Assembly (NCBI GenBank): GCA_003152795.1
Contig: PMBA01000350.1
Coordinates: 1 to 11,744, forward strand
Origin: Acidobacteriaceae bacterium
Lineage (GTDB): Bacteria; Acidobacteriota; Terriglobia; Terriglobales; Acidobacteriaceae
DNA: 11,744 nucleotides
Direction of reading: 5' to 3'
The notes below the pieces were generated by a model that worked only from the letters and a program-made list of their open reading frames with translations, searched no databases and was not told the origin of the DNA. Positions 5,431 through 11,744 of this stretch are shown piece after piece; within the stretch, counting starts at the first letter, position 1; each line of letters begins with the position of its first letter. The position numbers were made by a program, and so were the translations under genes.

Positions 5431-6129
5431 CTACGGCCTCTTTGCTTCCGGCGCGCTCAGGTATTTCTCCATCGCGATTTCGAAATACATCAGCTCATTG
5501 CCTTTCGCATCGTTCACTCCGGTCAGGTAGAAGTTCGCCCCGGCCAGTGGATTCGATATCCCGGAAATGTCGAAAAACAAAAAGCCGCGCGCCGTCGAGT
5601 GCGGTTCCACCGCCTTGGCGGCAAACTGAGCCTGCTCGAATTCGTCCCATGTCTTGCGGCTCACACCTCCCTTGACTTCTTTCCGGGGCAGCGGAATCGG
5701 CAATGGATTCGGCCGGTCATTCCGTGAAGGATGCGACATGCGCCGCAGCAGATCGTCCGTAGTCGCCGGGTACAGCTTGCTGCGATCTTTGGTATTCAGC
5801 TGCGCCTTCATGCCGACCAGAGACACCGGCTGATCTCCATCATTCGTGATGATCAGCAACACCGGCACATAACCGTAGTTGCGATAGTTGACGCTGAAGA
5901 TCGAAGCTTTGTCCTCTACGTCGTACGGATCGACTGCCACCGCAACTTTTTCCGTTGGGTGCTCGTCGTGCGCCGGATAGGTGCGGGCCGGTTGCGCCGC
6001 CGGCATCGAAAACTCCTTCCCTGCAATCGCGCCCAGACAGCAGAGCAGCACAAAAGCGCACACTGTCGCGGAACCCCTGCCTCGCCGCATCGGCGCGCCA
6101 GATGATTCTTGCCCACCTGCATTTTCCAT
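5431..6129 (-). CDS. Exported protein of unknown function
   Basis: A 232-residue protein I do not recognise. After a 13-residue polar lead, MRRGRGSATVCAFVLL and CCLGAIA form a signal peptide with an A-I-A site near residue 36, pointing to a periplasmic or envelope location; the cysteines do not fit a lipobox. The mature part includes YGYVPVLLIITNDGDQPVSL, of the kind found in beta-sandwich domains, then a basic proline-rich stretch (RPNPLPIPLPRKEVKGG) and RGFLFFDISG. The ATG at 6129 is preferred, with a TATAAT box just upstream; the ATG at residue 14 is an alternative giving a more standard signal peptide. Convergent with the membrane-protein gene and divergent from waaA, so not part of the LPS operon. 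Confidence 0.72.
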   Translation of the reverse strand: MENAGGQESSGAPMRRGRGSATVCAFVLLCCLGAIAGKEFSMPAAQPARTYPAHDEHPTEKVAVAVDPYDVEDKASIFSVNYRNYGYVPVLLIITNDGDQPVSLVGMKAQLNTKDRSKLYPATTDDLLRRMSHPSRNDRPNPLPIPLPRKEVKGGVSRKTWDEFEQAQFAAKAVEPHSTARGFLFFDISGISNPLAGANFYLTGVNDAKGNELMYFEIAMEKYLSAPEAKRP

Positions 6130-6135
6130 AGCTGG

Positions 6136-6141
6136 ATTATA
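6136..6141 (-). promoter_or_regulatory. Consensus -10 box before the exported-protein gene
   Basis: A perfect TATAAT on the minus strand ends six bases before the ATG at 6129. No convincing -35 hexamer is seen 16-18 bases upstream. Transcription would begin at about the A of the ATG, so the mRNA would be leaderless if this box is used. Confidence 0.4.
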
Positions 6142-6204
6142 GGATGCCCTCGGCCCCGGCTGTGCCGCCCCTCCCCAATCCAAGTTCGGTTCTCGATTCC
6201 CGTT

Positions 6205-6210
6205 TAGAAT
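6205..6210 (+). promoter_or_regulatory. Candidate -10 box for the waaA operon
   Basis: TAGAAT at 6205-6210 lies 12 bases before the waaA ATG in the 93-base divergent gap. The -35 region is not clear. No Shine-Dalgarno precedes the ATG. It would place the transcription start about six bases before the gene. Weak evidence. Confidence 0.25.
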
Positions 6211-6222
6211 GGGACTTCCTTC

Positions 6223-7515
6223 ATGTACGCGCTCTACAGTGCGCTGCTCGCCTTCTTCCTGCTCCTGACGCTGCCTTACTGGCTGCTCCAGATGCTCCGC
6301 CATGGCAAGTATCGCGCCGGCTTTCGCCAGAGGTTTGGCGCCGTTCCCCCCGCTCTCGCCGGTCGCGGCCGGAAACCTGTGATCTGGGTGCATGCCGTTT
6401 CCGTTGGCGAGGTGGTGGCTTCAAGCGCCCTCGTTACCGCACTGCAACAGAAGTTCCCCTCTCATCAAGTCCTGCTTTCAACCACCACCAGCACCGGGCA
6501 GAAACTCGCTGCCCAACGCTTCGGCGCCGACAACGTGTTTTATTTTCCCCTCGACTTCGCCTTCGCCATCCGGCCCTACCTCGATTCTCTCCGGCCGGAT
6601 CTTGTGGTTGTCGCCGAAACGGAATTCTGGCCGGCTTTTCTTCGCCTTGCCAAATCAAGCGGCGCTCGCATCGCCGTCATCAACTGCCGCATTTCCGACC
6701 GCTCCTTTCCCGGCTACAAGCGCTTTCGCTTCTGGCTTCCGAAATTGCTGGAGAAGACGCTTCACAACGTCGATCTCTTCCTCGCCCAGACAGAAGAAGA
6801 CCGCCGGCGCCTCATCGAAATTGGCGCGATTGAAAGCAAGGTCAGAGTGACTGGCAATCTGAAATTCGATGTGACCCCGCCTCCATTGCCGCCGCTTGTC
6901 GCGACTCTTCGTGAGAGCTTCCGCGACTCAGAAGCGGGACCCGTCCTGGTGTGTGGCAGCACCCTCGAAGACGAGGAAGGCTCTCTGCTTTCGGCCTTTC
7001 GCAATATTCTGGCCAATCATCCCAGGGCCGTGTTGATTCTTGCCCCACGCCATCCCGAGCGCTTTCCCGAGGTCGCCGAACTCGTCGAGAAACTTGGCTT
7101 TCGCATCTCTCGGCGTTCTCTGTGGAGCGGCGAATCCCTCGCTGGCGGCGTCTTTCTGGTCGATACCATCGGAGAGTTGGCGGCGCTCTATTCCCTGGCC
7201 ACCGTCGCCTTCGTCGGCGGCAGCCTGGTGCCCCGCGGCGGCCACAACATTCTTGAGCCCGCACTGTATGGCGTTCCCATCGTCACCGGCAACCACTACG
7301 AAAATTTTCGCGACGTCGTCAATTTCTTTGCCAGTCGCAATGCCGTCCGCATCGTTGGACTGGCCGAACTCCCCCTCATCTTCCTGGAGCTGATCGACAA
7401 CGGCGACGAGCGATCGACCCTTGGCCGGAACGCGCTGGCCGCCCTCGAATCCCAGCGCGGCGCCACCGACAGGACAATCGCCGCCCTGCTCCAACTGATG
7501 GAAGTGCCTTCGTGA
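6223..7515 (+). CDS. waaA: 3-deoxy-D-manno-octulosonic acid (Kdo) transferase
   Basis: A 430-residue GT30 glycosyltransferase that adds Kdo from CMP-Kdo to the lipid A precursor on the cytoplasmic face of the inner membrane. An N-terminal membrane anchor (about 5-24) precedes RFGAVPP and the WVHAVSVGEV motif (55-64), whose Glu63 matches the family's catalytic glutamate. Then come ETEFWP (132-137), GNLKFD (211-216), CGSTLEDEE (244-252), APRHPERF (274-281) and the GGSLVPRGGHNILEPA donor-site block (332-347). Length is normal. First gene of the plus-strand LPS operon; its stop overlaps the lpxK GTG by four bases. The number of Kdo residues added cannot be read from the sequence. Confidence 0.97.
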   Translation: MYALYSALLAFFLLLTLPYWLLQMLRHGKYRAGFRQRFGAVPPALAGRGRKPVIWVHAVSVGEVVASSALVTALQQKFPSHQVLLSTTTSTGQKLAAQRFGADNVFYFPLDFAFAIRPYLDSLRPDLVVVAETEFWPAFLRLAKSSGARIAVINCRISDRSFPGYKRFRFWLPKLLEKTLHNVDLFLAQTEEDRRRLIEIGAIESKVRVTGNLKFDVTPPPLPPLVATLRESFRDSEAGPVLVCGSTLEDEEGSLLSAFRNILANHPRAVLILAPRHPERFPEVAELVEKLGFRISRRSLWSGESLAGGVFLVDTIGELAALYSLATVAFVGGSLVPRGGHNILEPALYGVPIVTGNHYENFRDVVNFFASRNAVRIVGLAELPLIFLELIDNGDERSTLGRNALAALESQRGATDRTIAALLQLMEVPS

Positions 7516-8486
7516 ATCCGCTCACCGGGCTTTATGCCGCCGCCACCGCGCTGCGCAACACGCTTTACAATCGCGCCGTCCTCGCTTCCCGGCGCCTCGA
7601 GCAACCGGTCGTCAGCATTGGCAATTTGTCCGCGGGTGGTTCCGGCAAGACCCCGTTCGTGATCGCTCTTGGTGAACTCTTGCAGGGCCGCCACATCCGC
7701 TTCGCCGTCCTCTCCCGCGGATATCGCCGCAAAACTCGCGGCATCCTGGTCGTCGATGTCAAGGGCAACGCCGCCGACTTCGGCGATGAGCCGCTTCTGA
7801 TCGCCCGACGCCTCGGCGTTCCCGTGATCGTCGGTGAAAGCCGCTATCGCGCGGGCCGCGTCGCCGAGCCCAGATTCCACCCGCAATTGCACATCCTCGA
7901 CGACGGCTTTCAGCACCGTTCCCTGGCGCGTGACTTCGACATCGTCCTCATGACCGAGCGCGATTTCGACGACCGGCTCCTCCCCTCGGGGCGACTGCGC
8001 GAGCCCCTGTCCTCGCTCCGTCGCGCCGATGCGATCGTGTTACCCCAGGAGTTTTCTGCCCACCACCCGCTGCTCGATAAATTTGCTCGCCAGGGGAAAC
8101 TCATCTGGCGAATGCGGCGGGAAATCGTCATCCCCGATCCTCCCCTCGCTCCGATTGTGTTCTGCGGTATCGCCAGACCAGACCAGTTCTTCGCCCAGGT
8201 ACGCGCCGCTGGAATCGCGCCTGCCGCGGAAGTCGCGTTTCGCGACCATCACCCCTATCGCAGGCGCGACGTCGAGCGCTTGCTCGCCATGCGCGTTAAG
8301 CTTGGCGCCGGCGGCTTCCTGACCACCGAAAAAGATGCCCTCAACCTCGGGTCGTTCCAGCCCGATCTCCAGCCCTTCGCGGTCGCCGCCCTCAGCTTGA
8401 AGCTCGACAATCCCAATGACATTGTCGATGCCATCCTGGCGAAAACCATTTTCGCAAGAATCACGGAACCAAAGCCCCGCTCGTGA
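7512..8486 (+). CDS. lpxK: Tetraacyldisaccharide (lipid A) 4'-kinase
   Basis: A 324-residue membrane-associated kinase that phosphorylates the 4' position of the lipid A disaccharide to give lipid IVA, the acceptor for WaaA. Visible motifs: the Walker A region GNLSAGGSGKTP (38-48), SRGYRRKTRG (68-77), DDGFQHRSLARD (130-141) with the Asp-Asp pair and His135, LLPSGRLREP (156-165), FRDHHPY (243-249) and TTEKDALNL (271-279). The start is GTG, overlapping the waaA stop in a GTGA arrangement, implying translational coupling. Length is typical. It directly follows waaA, as in many LPS gene clusters. Confidence 0.97.
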   Translation: MNPLTGLYAAATALRNTLYNRAVLASRRLEQPVVSIGNLSAGGSGKTPFVIALGELLQGRHIRFAVLSRGYRRKTRGILVVDVKGNAADFGDEPLLIARRLGVPVIVGESRYRAGRVAEPRFHPQLHILDDGFQHRSLARDFDIVLMTERDFDDRLLPSGRLREPLSSLRRADAIVLPQEFSAHHPLLDKFARQGKLIWRMRREIVIPDPPLAPIVFCGIARPDQFFAQVRAAGIAPAAEVAFRDHHPYRRRDVERLLAMRVKLGAGGFLTTEKDALNLGSFQPDLQPFAVAALSLKLDNPNDIVDAILAKTIFARITEPKPRS

Positions 8487-8522
8487 GAAAATCTTGTTTT
8501 GGGCTACCCGCCCAGCCGATTG

Positions 8523-9557
8523 ATGACAAAACATATTAAAGAAAACGACCGCCTGCGAAAGATCGTCGAGTCCTTTCCCAAGCTCACGGTAACCGTCCTC
8601 GCCGATCTGGTCGCCGACGAGTTCGTGTTCGGTGAGATTTCTCGCGTCTCCCGCGAAGCTCCCGTCCTGATTCTCAGGCACCGCGATCGCAAGGTGGTTC
8701 CCGGCGGCGGCGCCAATGCCATCTGCAATCTCGCCGATCTTGGAGTCAACGTGCTGCCCGTTGGCCTCGTCGGCGACGACGAACCCGGCAAGCTCCTGCT
8801 CCGCGCTTTCCGCCACAAACGCATCCCGGTCAGCGGTGTTTTGAAGGACAAGAGTTACCCCACCGTCACCAAAACGCGCATCCTCGCCGGATTCGCCCAC
8901 ACCGCCGGTCAGCAGGTCGTGCGCCTTGACCGCGAGCCCTCCGCCGGCCCTAATTCCCATTTGCGCCGCGAGCTCGTGCTCGCCGCCCGCGAATACACCC
9001 GCGCCTCCGATGCCCTCCTCGTTTCCGATTACGGATACGGCGCCGCAACCCCGACTCTGCTGAACGTGATTCGCGAAAAGCGCGGCGTCGACAAGGTTCC
9101 CGTTACCCTCGACTCCCGTCATCGCATGCTCGAATTTTCCGGCGTCACCGCCGCAACCCCCAATGAGTCTGAGGTGGAAGAAGTTCTCGGTATCCGCATC
9201 GGCAACGACTGGGACCGCCTCTTGGCCGCCGGAGACCAGATTACCGGCGAGATGAATTTGGAATCGCTCCTGATCACCCGCGGCAAGGATGGCATGGTCG
9301 TATTCCCCCGCCGCCACAAGCCGGTCGATATCCCCATCTTCGGCAGTGACGACGTTGCCGACGTTACCGGCGCCGGCGATACCGTCATCGCGACCTTTAC
9401 CGCCGCCCTGGCTGCCGGCGCAACCGCCGAAGAGGCCGCCCATCTCGCAAATTTCGCCGGTGGCATCGTCGTCATGAAGCGCGGCACCGCCACCGTCAGC
9501 CAGCAGGAATTACTGGAGGCCCTCGAAAAAACGCCGCCGGTGGCTCGCGAACATTAG
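8523..9557 (+). CDS. rfaE1: D-glycero-beta-D-manno-heptose-7-phosphate kinase
   Basis: A 344-residue PfkB/ribokinase-family sugar kinase making heptose 1,7-bisphosphate in ADP-heptose synthesis; it equals the kinase half of E. coli HldE. Seen are the sugar-site GGGANAICNLADLG (61-74), GLVGDDEPGK (81-90), SDYGYG (168-173; a lysine is usual where Tyr172 stands), TPNESEVEEVLG (212-223), ITRGKDGM (251-258) and the signature DVTGAGDT (280-287) with catalytic Asp286. No nucleotidyltransferase domain follows; that activity is the next gene. The ATG at 8523 is preferred to an in-frame TTG at 8499 since the extra eight residues show no family similarity. It lies 36 bases after lpxK. A GMP/GDP-pathway kinase (HddA type) is less likely, as that is a GHMP fold. 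Confidence 0.92.
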   Translation: MTKHIKENDRLRKIVESFPKLTVTVLADLVADEFVFGEISRVSREAPVLILRHRDRKVVPGGGANAICNLADLGVNVLPVGLVGDDEPGKLLLRAFRHKRIPVSGVLKDKSYPTVTKTRILAGFAHTAGQQVVRLDREPSAGPNSHLRRELVLAAREYTRASDALLVSDYGYGAATPTLLNVIREKRGVDKVPVTLDSRHRMLEFSGVTAATPNESEVEEVLGIRIGNDWDRLLAAGDQITGEMNLESLLITRGKDGMVVFPRRHKPVDIPIFGSDDVADVTGAGDTVIATFTAALAAGATAEEAAHLANFAGGIVVMKRGTATVSQQELLEALEKTPPVAREH

Positions 9558-9566
9558 ATTGTGGAC

Positions 9567-9621
9567 GTGTGGAGACGGGGCTCTGCCCCGTCCCAGGCGG
9601 TGCTGAGCCCCGCTTCCACAC
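9567..9621. repeat. REP/BIME-like palindromic element between rfaE1 and rfaE2
   Basis: Two head-to-head copies of a 17-base unit: GTGTGGAGACGGGGCTC at 9567-9583 and, on the opposite strand, GTGTGGAAGCGGGGCTC at 9621-9605, matching at 15 of 17 positions. The first copy also starts a perfect local hairpin GACGGGGC-TCT-GCCCCGTC (9574-9592). The element fills most of the 91-base gap between rfaE1 and rfaE2. There is no T-run; it may attenuate or stabilise the operon mRNA, but its form is that of an interspersed palindromic repeat. The TGTGGAG lead-in is shared with 1158-1180. Confidence 0.7.
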
Positions 9622-9648
9622 AGGAATCCAGGCAGAAATCGAGATTCA

Positions 9649-10149
9649 TTGAGCACATCACTTCATCCGAAAATAGTTTCGCGCGATGAGCTTCGGCACC
9701 GGGTGGCGGACTGGCGCCGCGCCGGCGATCGCATCACGCTCGCCAACGGCTGTTTCGATGTGTTGCATGTCGGCCACGTCCGCTACCTCCGCGCCGCCAG
9801 AGAACTTGGCGGCAAACTGGTGGTCGCCGTAAACGCCGATGCATCCGTCCGCGCATTGAAAGGCGAAGGGCGCCCCGTCATGCCAGCCGAAGAACGCGCG
9901 GAAATCCTCGCGTCACTAAGCGATGTCGACGCCGTTGTGATTTTTTCGGAAATGGATGTTCGCGCCCTCATCCGCGATATCCGCCCCGACTTCCACGCCA
10001 AGGGTACCGACTATTCCGTGGAGAGCGTCCCCGAGCGCGATGAGGTCGAAGCCTGTGGCGGACAGGTCGTCATCGTCGGCGATCCCAAGGACCACTCCGC
10101 CACCGACATCATTCGTTTAAGCTCGCGCCTGAGGCCCCGACAATCGTGA
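9649..10149 (+). CDS. rfaE2: D-glycero-beta-D-manno-heptose 1-phosphate adenylyltransferase
   Basis: A 166-residue cytidylyltransferase-fold enzyme that joins AMP from ATP to heptose 1-phosphate, giving the ADP-heptose used for the LPS inner core; it equals the C-terminal half of E. coli HldE. The nucleotide-binding block [16 protein letters not shown] (32-47) carries the HxGH signature (40-43). It is followed by [12 protein letters not shown] (61-72), [13 protein letters not shown] (75-87), HAKGTDYS (116-123), [14 protein letters not shown] (127-140) and [12 protein letters not shown] (144-155). The start is TTG at 9649 with only a weak GAG upstream; no ATG exists before residue 78, within the conserved core. 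It lies 91 bases after rfaE1 and 10 before the heptosyltransferase. Confidence 0.94.
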   Translation: MSTSLHPKIVSRDELRHRVADWRRAGDRITLANGCFDVLHVGHVRYLRAARELGGKLVVAVNADASVRALKGEGRPVMPAEERAEILASLSDVDAVVIFSEMDVRALIRDIRPDFHAKGTDYSVESVPERDEVEACGGQVVIVGDPKDHSATDIIRLSSRLRPRQS

Positions 10150-10159
10150 GGCGCTACGG

Positions 10160-11314
10160 GTGGCGACAGGGATGACCGGCTCTCTTACCGCGGCCGCTCC
10201 GCAATTCGAGAGCCTCCTCATCGTGCGCCTCAGCGCCATGGGCGACATCATTCACACTTTGCCAGCCGTTGCCGCGCTGCGCCGTGCTTTTCCCCACGCC
10301 ACCCTGGGATGGCTGGTCGAGGAACGCTGGGCCGAATTGCTCTGCACGCTGCGCTATCCCCGTTCCGGACAACGCTCCCCTCAGCGCCCGCTGGTCGACC
10401 GCGTCCATTCCGTCAACACCGCGGAATGGCGCCGCGCCCCGTTTTCCTTCAATACCTGGCAGCAGATGGCCGTCGCCTTGAGCCAGTTCCGCGGAATTCG
10501 ATACCACGCCGCCATTGATTTTCAGGGCGCTGTCCGTTCCGCATTGCTCGCCCGCTGGTCGGGCGCGCCCATCGTTTTTGGGAGCGCGCAACCCCGCGAG
10601 AATGCCGCCAGCATGTTCTACACACGGCAGGTGCGTCTCAAGACCGACGGCGCTCACGTCGTCGAACAGGCGCTGGCGCTGGCCGCAGCCGTCATTTCAA
10701 GTTCGACCGCCCCAACACCATTGGCCCAACCTCAGGTTGAATTCCCCGCCGACCCCGATGCCGAGAACAAGATTGCCAGCCTCGCGCTTGACGCCAACAA
10801 GTTTGCCATCCTCAATCCCGGCGCGGGCTGGGGAGCCAAGCGCTGGCCTCCCGAGCGTTATGGACAGGTTGCCCGGCAACTCGCAAAAGATGGATTGTCT
10901 TCGCTCGTAAACTACGGTCCGGGTGAAGAAGAACTGGCCACCGCTGTCGAAGCCGCCAGCGCCGGAGCGGCGCGAAAAGTCTCCTGCTCGGTTTCTGAGT
11001 TGATCGCGCTCACCCGCCGGGCTCGCCTCCTCATCGGCGGCGATACCGGACCGATGCACCTGGCCGCCGCTTTGAAAATCCCAGTGGTCGCAATTTTTGG
11101 TCCGACAAATCCGGCGCGCAACGGCCCCTTCGGGACAAGATCGATTGTGCTGCGCAGCCCCAGCAGTATGACCGATCACACCCGCCATCGCGAACCGGAA
11201 CAGGGTTTGCTCGAAATCACCGTCGCCGATGTCGTCGCCGCAGCTCGGAAGTTGTTGCAGCAGGTCCCGGAACCTCATATTCCCGAACCTCGTTCGATTG
11301 AACCCAGTGAGTGA
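10160..11314 (+). CDS. GT9-family heptosyltransferase, WaaC-like
   Basis: A 384-residue GT9 enzyme that transfers heptose from ADP-heptose to the Kdo-lipid A core at the cytoplasmic membrane. The N-terminal acceptor motif RLSAMGDIIHTLPAV (23-37) with Asp29 resembles heptosyltransferase I (WaaC). The C-terminal half has the donor-site blocks NPGAGWGAKRWP (219-230), GGDTGPMHLAAAL (293-305) and FGPTNPARNGPFG (313-325). A short proline-rich tail (PEPHIPEPRSIEP) ends the protein and is poorly conserved. The GTG at 10160 is chosen because TGAGG, overlapping the rfaE2 stop, gives a Shine-Dalgarno with 8-base spacing; an ATG four codons later is the alternative. WaaC versus WaaF assignment is uncertain. 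Its 3' end overlaps the methyltransferase gene by eight bases. Confidence 0.9.
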   Translation: MATGMTGSLTAAAPQFESLLIVRLSAMGDIIHTLPAVAALRRAFPHATLGWLVEERWAELLCTLRYPRSGQRSPQRPLVDRVHSVNTAEWRRAPFSFNTWQQMAVALSQFRGIRYHAAIDFQGAVRSALLARWSGAPIVFGSAQPRENAASMFYTRQVRLKTDGAHVVEQALALAAAVISSSTAPTPLAQPQVEFPADPDAENKIASLALDANKFAILNPGAGWGAKRWPPERYGQVARQLAKDGLSSLVNYGPGEEELATAVEAASAGAARKVSCSVSELIALTRRARLLIGGDTGPMHLAAALKIPVVAIFGPTNPARNGPFGTRSIVLRSPSSMTDHTRHREPEQGLLEITVADVVAAARKLLQQVPEPHIPEPRSIEPSE

Positions 11315-11744
11315 ACTCTCAAAACCCGGTTCGCAACCCACCGCTTACACGTGGTCGCGTGTCGCCCGTCGCATCCGCGTGCCCCTGGGATTTATCTTTG
11401 CCGTCGTCTTCGTCCTGCTGGCCCAGCCAACCAGAACGTCGCTCATAGTCGGCGCGCTGGTGCTCCTTCCCGGACTGGTCTTGCGCGCACTCGCTTCCGG
11501 CCACGTGCAAAAAGACAAGCAACTCACCACCACCGGCCCCTACGCCTACACCCGCAACCCTCTCTACCTCGGCTCCCTCCTGCTGGCCGCCGGCTTCGCC
11601 ATCGCCGCCCGCAGTTGGTGGGTCGTCGCCATCATGCTCCTCATGTTCGCCGTGATTTATGTCCCGGTCATTGCCGGCGAGGAGCGCTTCCTCCGTCAGA
11701 CGTTCCCCGCATACGACGACTATGCCCGTAACGTCCCCCGCATC
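11307..11744 (+). CDS. Isoprenylcysteine carboxyl methyltransferase-like membrane protein (partial, 3' end missing)
   Basis: An open frame of 146 codons running off the right edge. Membrane helices lie at about 29-43, 47-66, 88-104 and 107-126. Between them is the family signature TTTGPYAYTRNPLYLGSLLL, and near the end of the visible part comes GEERFLRQTFPAYDDYARNVPR. These are the S-adenosylmethionine-binding landmarks of the ICMT/PEMT superfamily, small integral-membrane methyltransferases widespread in bacteria, where substrates are mostly unknown. The start is probably GTG at 11307, inside the last codons of the heptosyltransferase gene (8-base overlap); a TTG at 11298 is in frame too. 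The overlap suggests translational coupling with the LPS operon, so an envelope role is inferred. The missing end is probably short. Confidence 0.82.
   Translation, partial: MSELSKPGSQPTAYTWSRVARRIRVPLGFIFAVVFVLLAQPTRTSLIVGALVLLPGLVLRALASGHVQKDKQLTTTGPYAYTRNPLYLGSLLLAAGFAIAARSWWVVAIMLLMFAVIYVPVIAGEERFLRQTFPAYDDYARNVPRI

Noticed and set aside
6130..6393. N-terminal extension of the exported protein
   Set aside because: It would run antisense through the waaA 5' end, past the TATAAT box, and would bury the signal peptide in the middle of the protein.
6928..7494. A 188-codon open frame on the minus strand inside waaA
   Set aside because: Antisense to the conserved donor-site half of WaaA, with no motif or ribosome-binding site.
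8040..9443. A 467-codon open frame on the minus strand
   Set aside because: It lies wholly antisense to lpxK and rfaE1, whose motifs are intact; its glycine/alanine/aspartate-rich composition is the usual antisense shadow of high-G+C coding DNA.
1..11744. CRISPR array, insertion sequence, tRNA or rRNA genes
   Set aside because: No regularly spaced repeats, transposase motifs with terminal repeats, cloverleaf sequences or rRNA-like stretches were seen.

Overview
The window looks like chromosome from a Gram-negative member of the Acidobacteriota, probably Koribacter/Terriglobia-like. The grounds are high G+C, an LPS inner-core operon with the heptose kinase and adenylyltransferase as separate genes, several GTG/TTG starts, and a FolD with an inserted loop I associate with that phylum. 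This assignment is inference from gene content; no rRNA or tRNA is present. No prophage, insertion sequence or CRISPR array is visible. The window is dense: no gene-free stretch exceeds 300 bases, the longest being 3159-3431 and 3669-3930.

Left part (1-3158), mostly housekeeping genes. The 5' end of a probable glycine C-acetyltransferase runs off the left edge on the minus strand, preceded by a large imperfect inverted repeat. A minus-strand YbaK-family aminoacyl-tRNA deacylase lies divergent from a small plus-strand four-helix membrane protein of the phage-holin-4_2/YvlD type. Minus-strand coaE (coenzyme A synthesis) and folD (one-carbon folate metabolism) follow. Divergent from folD is a 56-residue Trm112-type zinc-ribbon protein.

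Middle part (3159-6129), the least familiar. A plus-strand 78-residue orphan protein is preceded by about 120 bases able to form a string of hairpins, including two mutually exclusive helices, and is followed by a canonical intrinsic terminator, so it forms a self-contained transcription unit. Next come a 488-residue membrane protein I cannot name (plus strand) and, convergent to it, a 232-residue exported protein I cannot name (minus strand).

Right part (6223-11744), a plus-strand envelope operon: waaA (Kdo transferase), lpxK (lipid A 4'-kinase), a heptose-7-phosphate kinase (rfaE1), a heptose-1-phosphate adenylyltransferase (rfaE2), a GT9 heptosyltransferase of the WaaC type, and an isoprenylcysteine-carboxyl-methyltransferase-like membrane protein cut by the right edge. 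Together these cover lipid A 4'-phosphorylation, Kdo addition, ADP-heptose synthesis and heptose transfer. The lpxK and methyltransferase genes overlap their upstream genes; a REP/BIME-like palindromic element sits between rfaE1 and rfaE2.

The items most worth a second look are the structured leader plus orphan small protein at 3297-3780, the palindromic repeats at 135-177, 1158-1180 and 9567-9621, and a recurring placement of -10-like hexamers only a few bases before start codons.
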